Below, in pieces: positions 63,948 to 64,000 of a DNA stretch of 64,000 nucleotides; the first letter of the stretch is position 1; each line of letters begins with the position of its first letter. The notes beneath the pieces are model-generated. The model had not been told where the DNA came from, did not search any database, and saw only the letters and a program-made list of their open reading frames with translations. Source of the stretch: Gammaproteobacteria bacterium. GTDB lineage: Bacteria; Pseudomonadota; Gammaproteobacteria; Nitrococcales; Nitrococcaceae. The stretch covers positions 1 to 64,000 of the forward strand of contig JAUILK010000003.1 of the NCBI GenBank assembly GCA_030433275.1, in the 5' to 3' direction. The translations under genes were made by a program, and so were the position numbers.

Positions 63948-64000
63948 TTTCGAGGGAGCACTACAGCTGCTCTGAACCCGCTTGGCGACAATTCAATACG

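Overview
The window reads as a plastic chromosomal segment of a GC-rich gammaproteobacterium that copes with salt, acid or metal stress. The sequence shows a quinol-type nitric oxide reductase, a seven-gene V-type ATPase, a phosphoketolase, a trehalose-phosphorylase-like fusion enzyme and proteobacterial insertion sequences. No rRNA, tRNA or housekeeping marker fixes the genus. No CRISPR array is visible.

Positions 1-1.8 kb are a gene graveyard: an IS200-type remnant, the last 19 codons of a thiolase, two cut-down zinc alcohol dehydrogenases and the tail of a P-type ATPase, joined end to end. Positions 1.9-22.1 kb are core-like. They hold norB, a truncated OsmC gene, a V-ATPase operon on the minus strand (order STAS, B, D, I, K, E, C-like, A, with a roughly 250-bp palindrome before A), a deleted acyl-CoA-ligase/acetyltransferase gene, phosphoketolase on the plus strand, and a beta-phosphoglucomutase/GH65 fusion on the minus strand.

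Positions 22.2-34.25 kb are nested mobile DNA. An IS30-family element sits inside a dead IS3-family element. Beside them a 9,040-bp Tn3-family transposon (54-bp inverted repeats, TACAT target duplication) sits inside a dead IS5-family element. The transposon carries a metal module (MerR regulator, HMA metallochaperone, CcdA-like membrane protein, GDCCVxC protein, P1B ATPase, a secreted protein, a DUF4396-like membrane protein) with four similar MerR-type operators. It also carries a D-amino-acid-oxidase-like gene split by a 210-bp MITE, a deleted MFS gene and only the C-terminal part of its own transposase.

Positions 34.3-42.4 kb look like a piece of an integrative conjugative element (MobH relaxase, DUF932, DUF3577, a duplicated 5' leader with a hairpin), followed by ParDE and VapBC toxin-antitoxin pairs and a solitary serine resolvase.

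Positions 42.7-60.4 kb are a defence island. The main candidate for a new system is the operon at 42798-49155: TIR, Nmad2-like, MazG/MazG_C, uracil-DNA-glycosylase-like, ThsB-like TIR, a second larger TIR protein and a STALD-type SLOG protein. An IS1595 element sits exactly at the MazG/UDG overlap and changes only the last residues of MazG. Downstream are an IS3 element split by an IS630 element, a large SF1 helicase split by a deleted IS1634-type element, and an ietAS pair (AAA ATPase plus subtilase) behind a small ribbon-helix-helix gene.

Positions 60.4-64 kb hold Tn402-like terminal repeats around two more toxin-antitoxin modules (HigBA and DinJ-YafQ), then an IS3-family element. In the defence operon, the TIR proteins probably make an NAD-derived signal and the SLOG protein probably senses it, while MazG, UDG and Nmad2 point to nucleotides or modified bases as trigger or target. 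That reading is inference from domain families.
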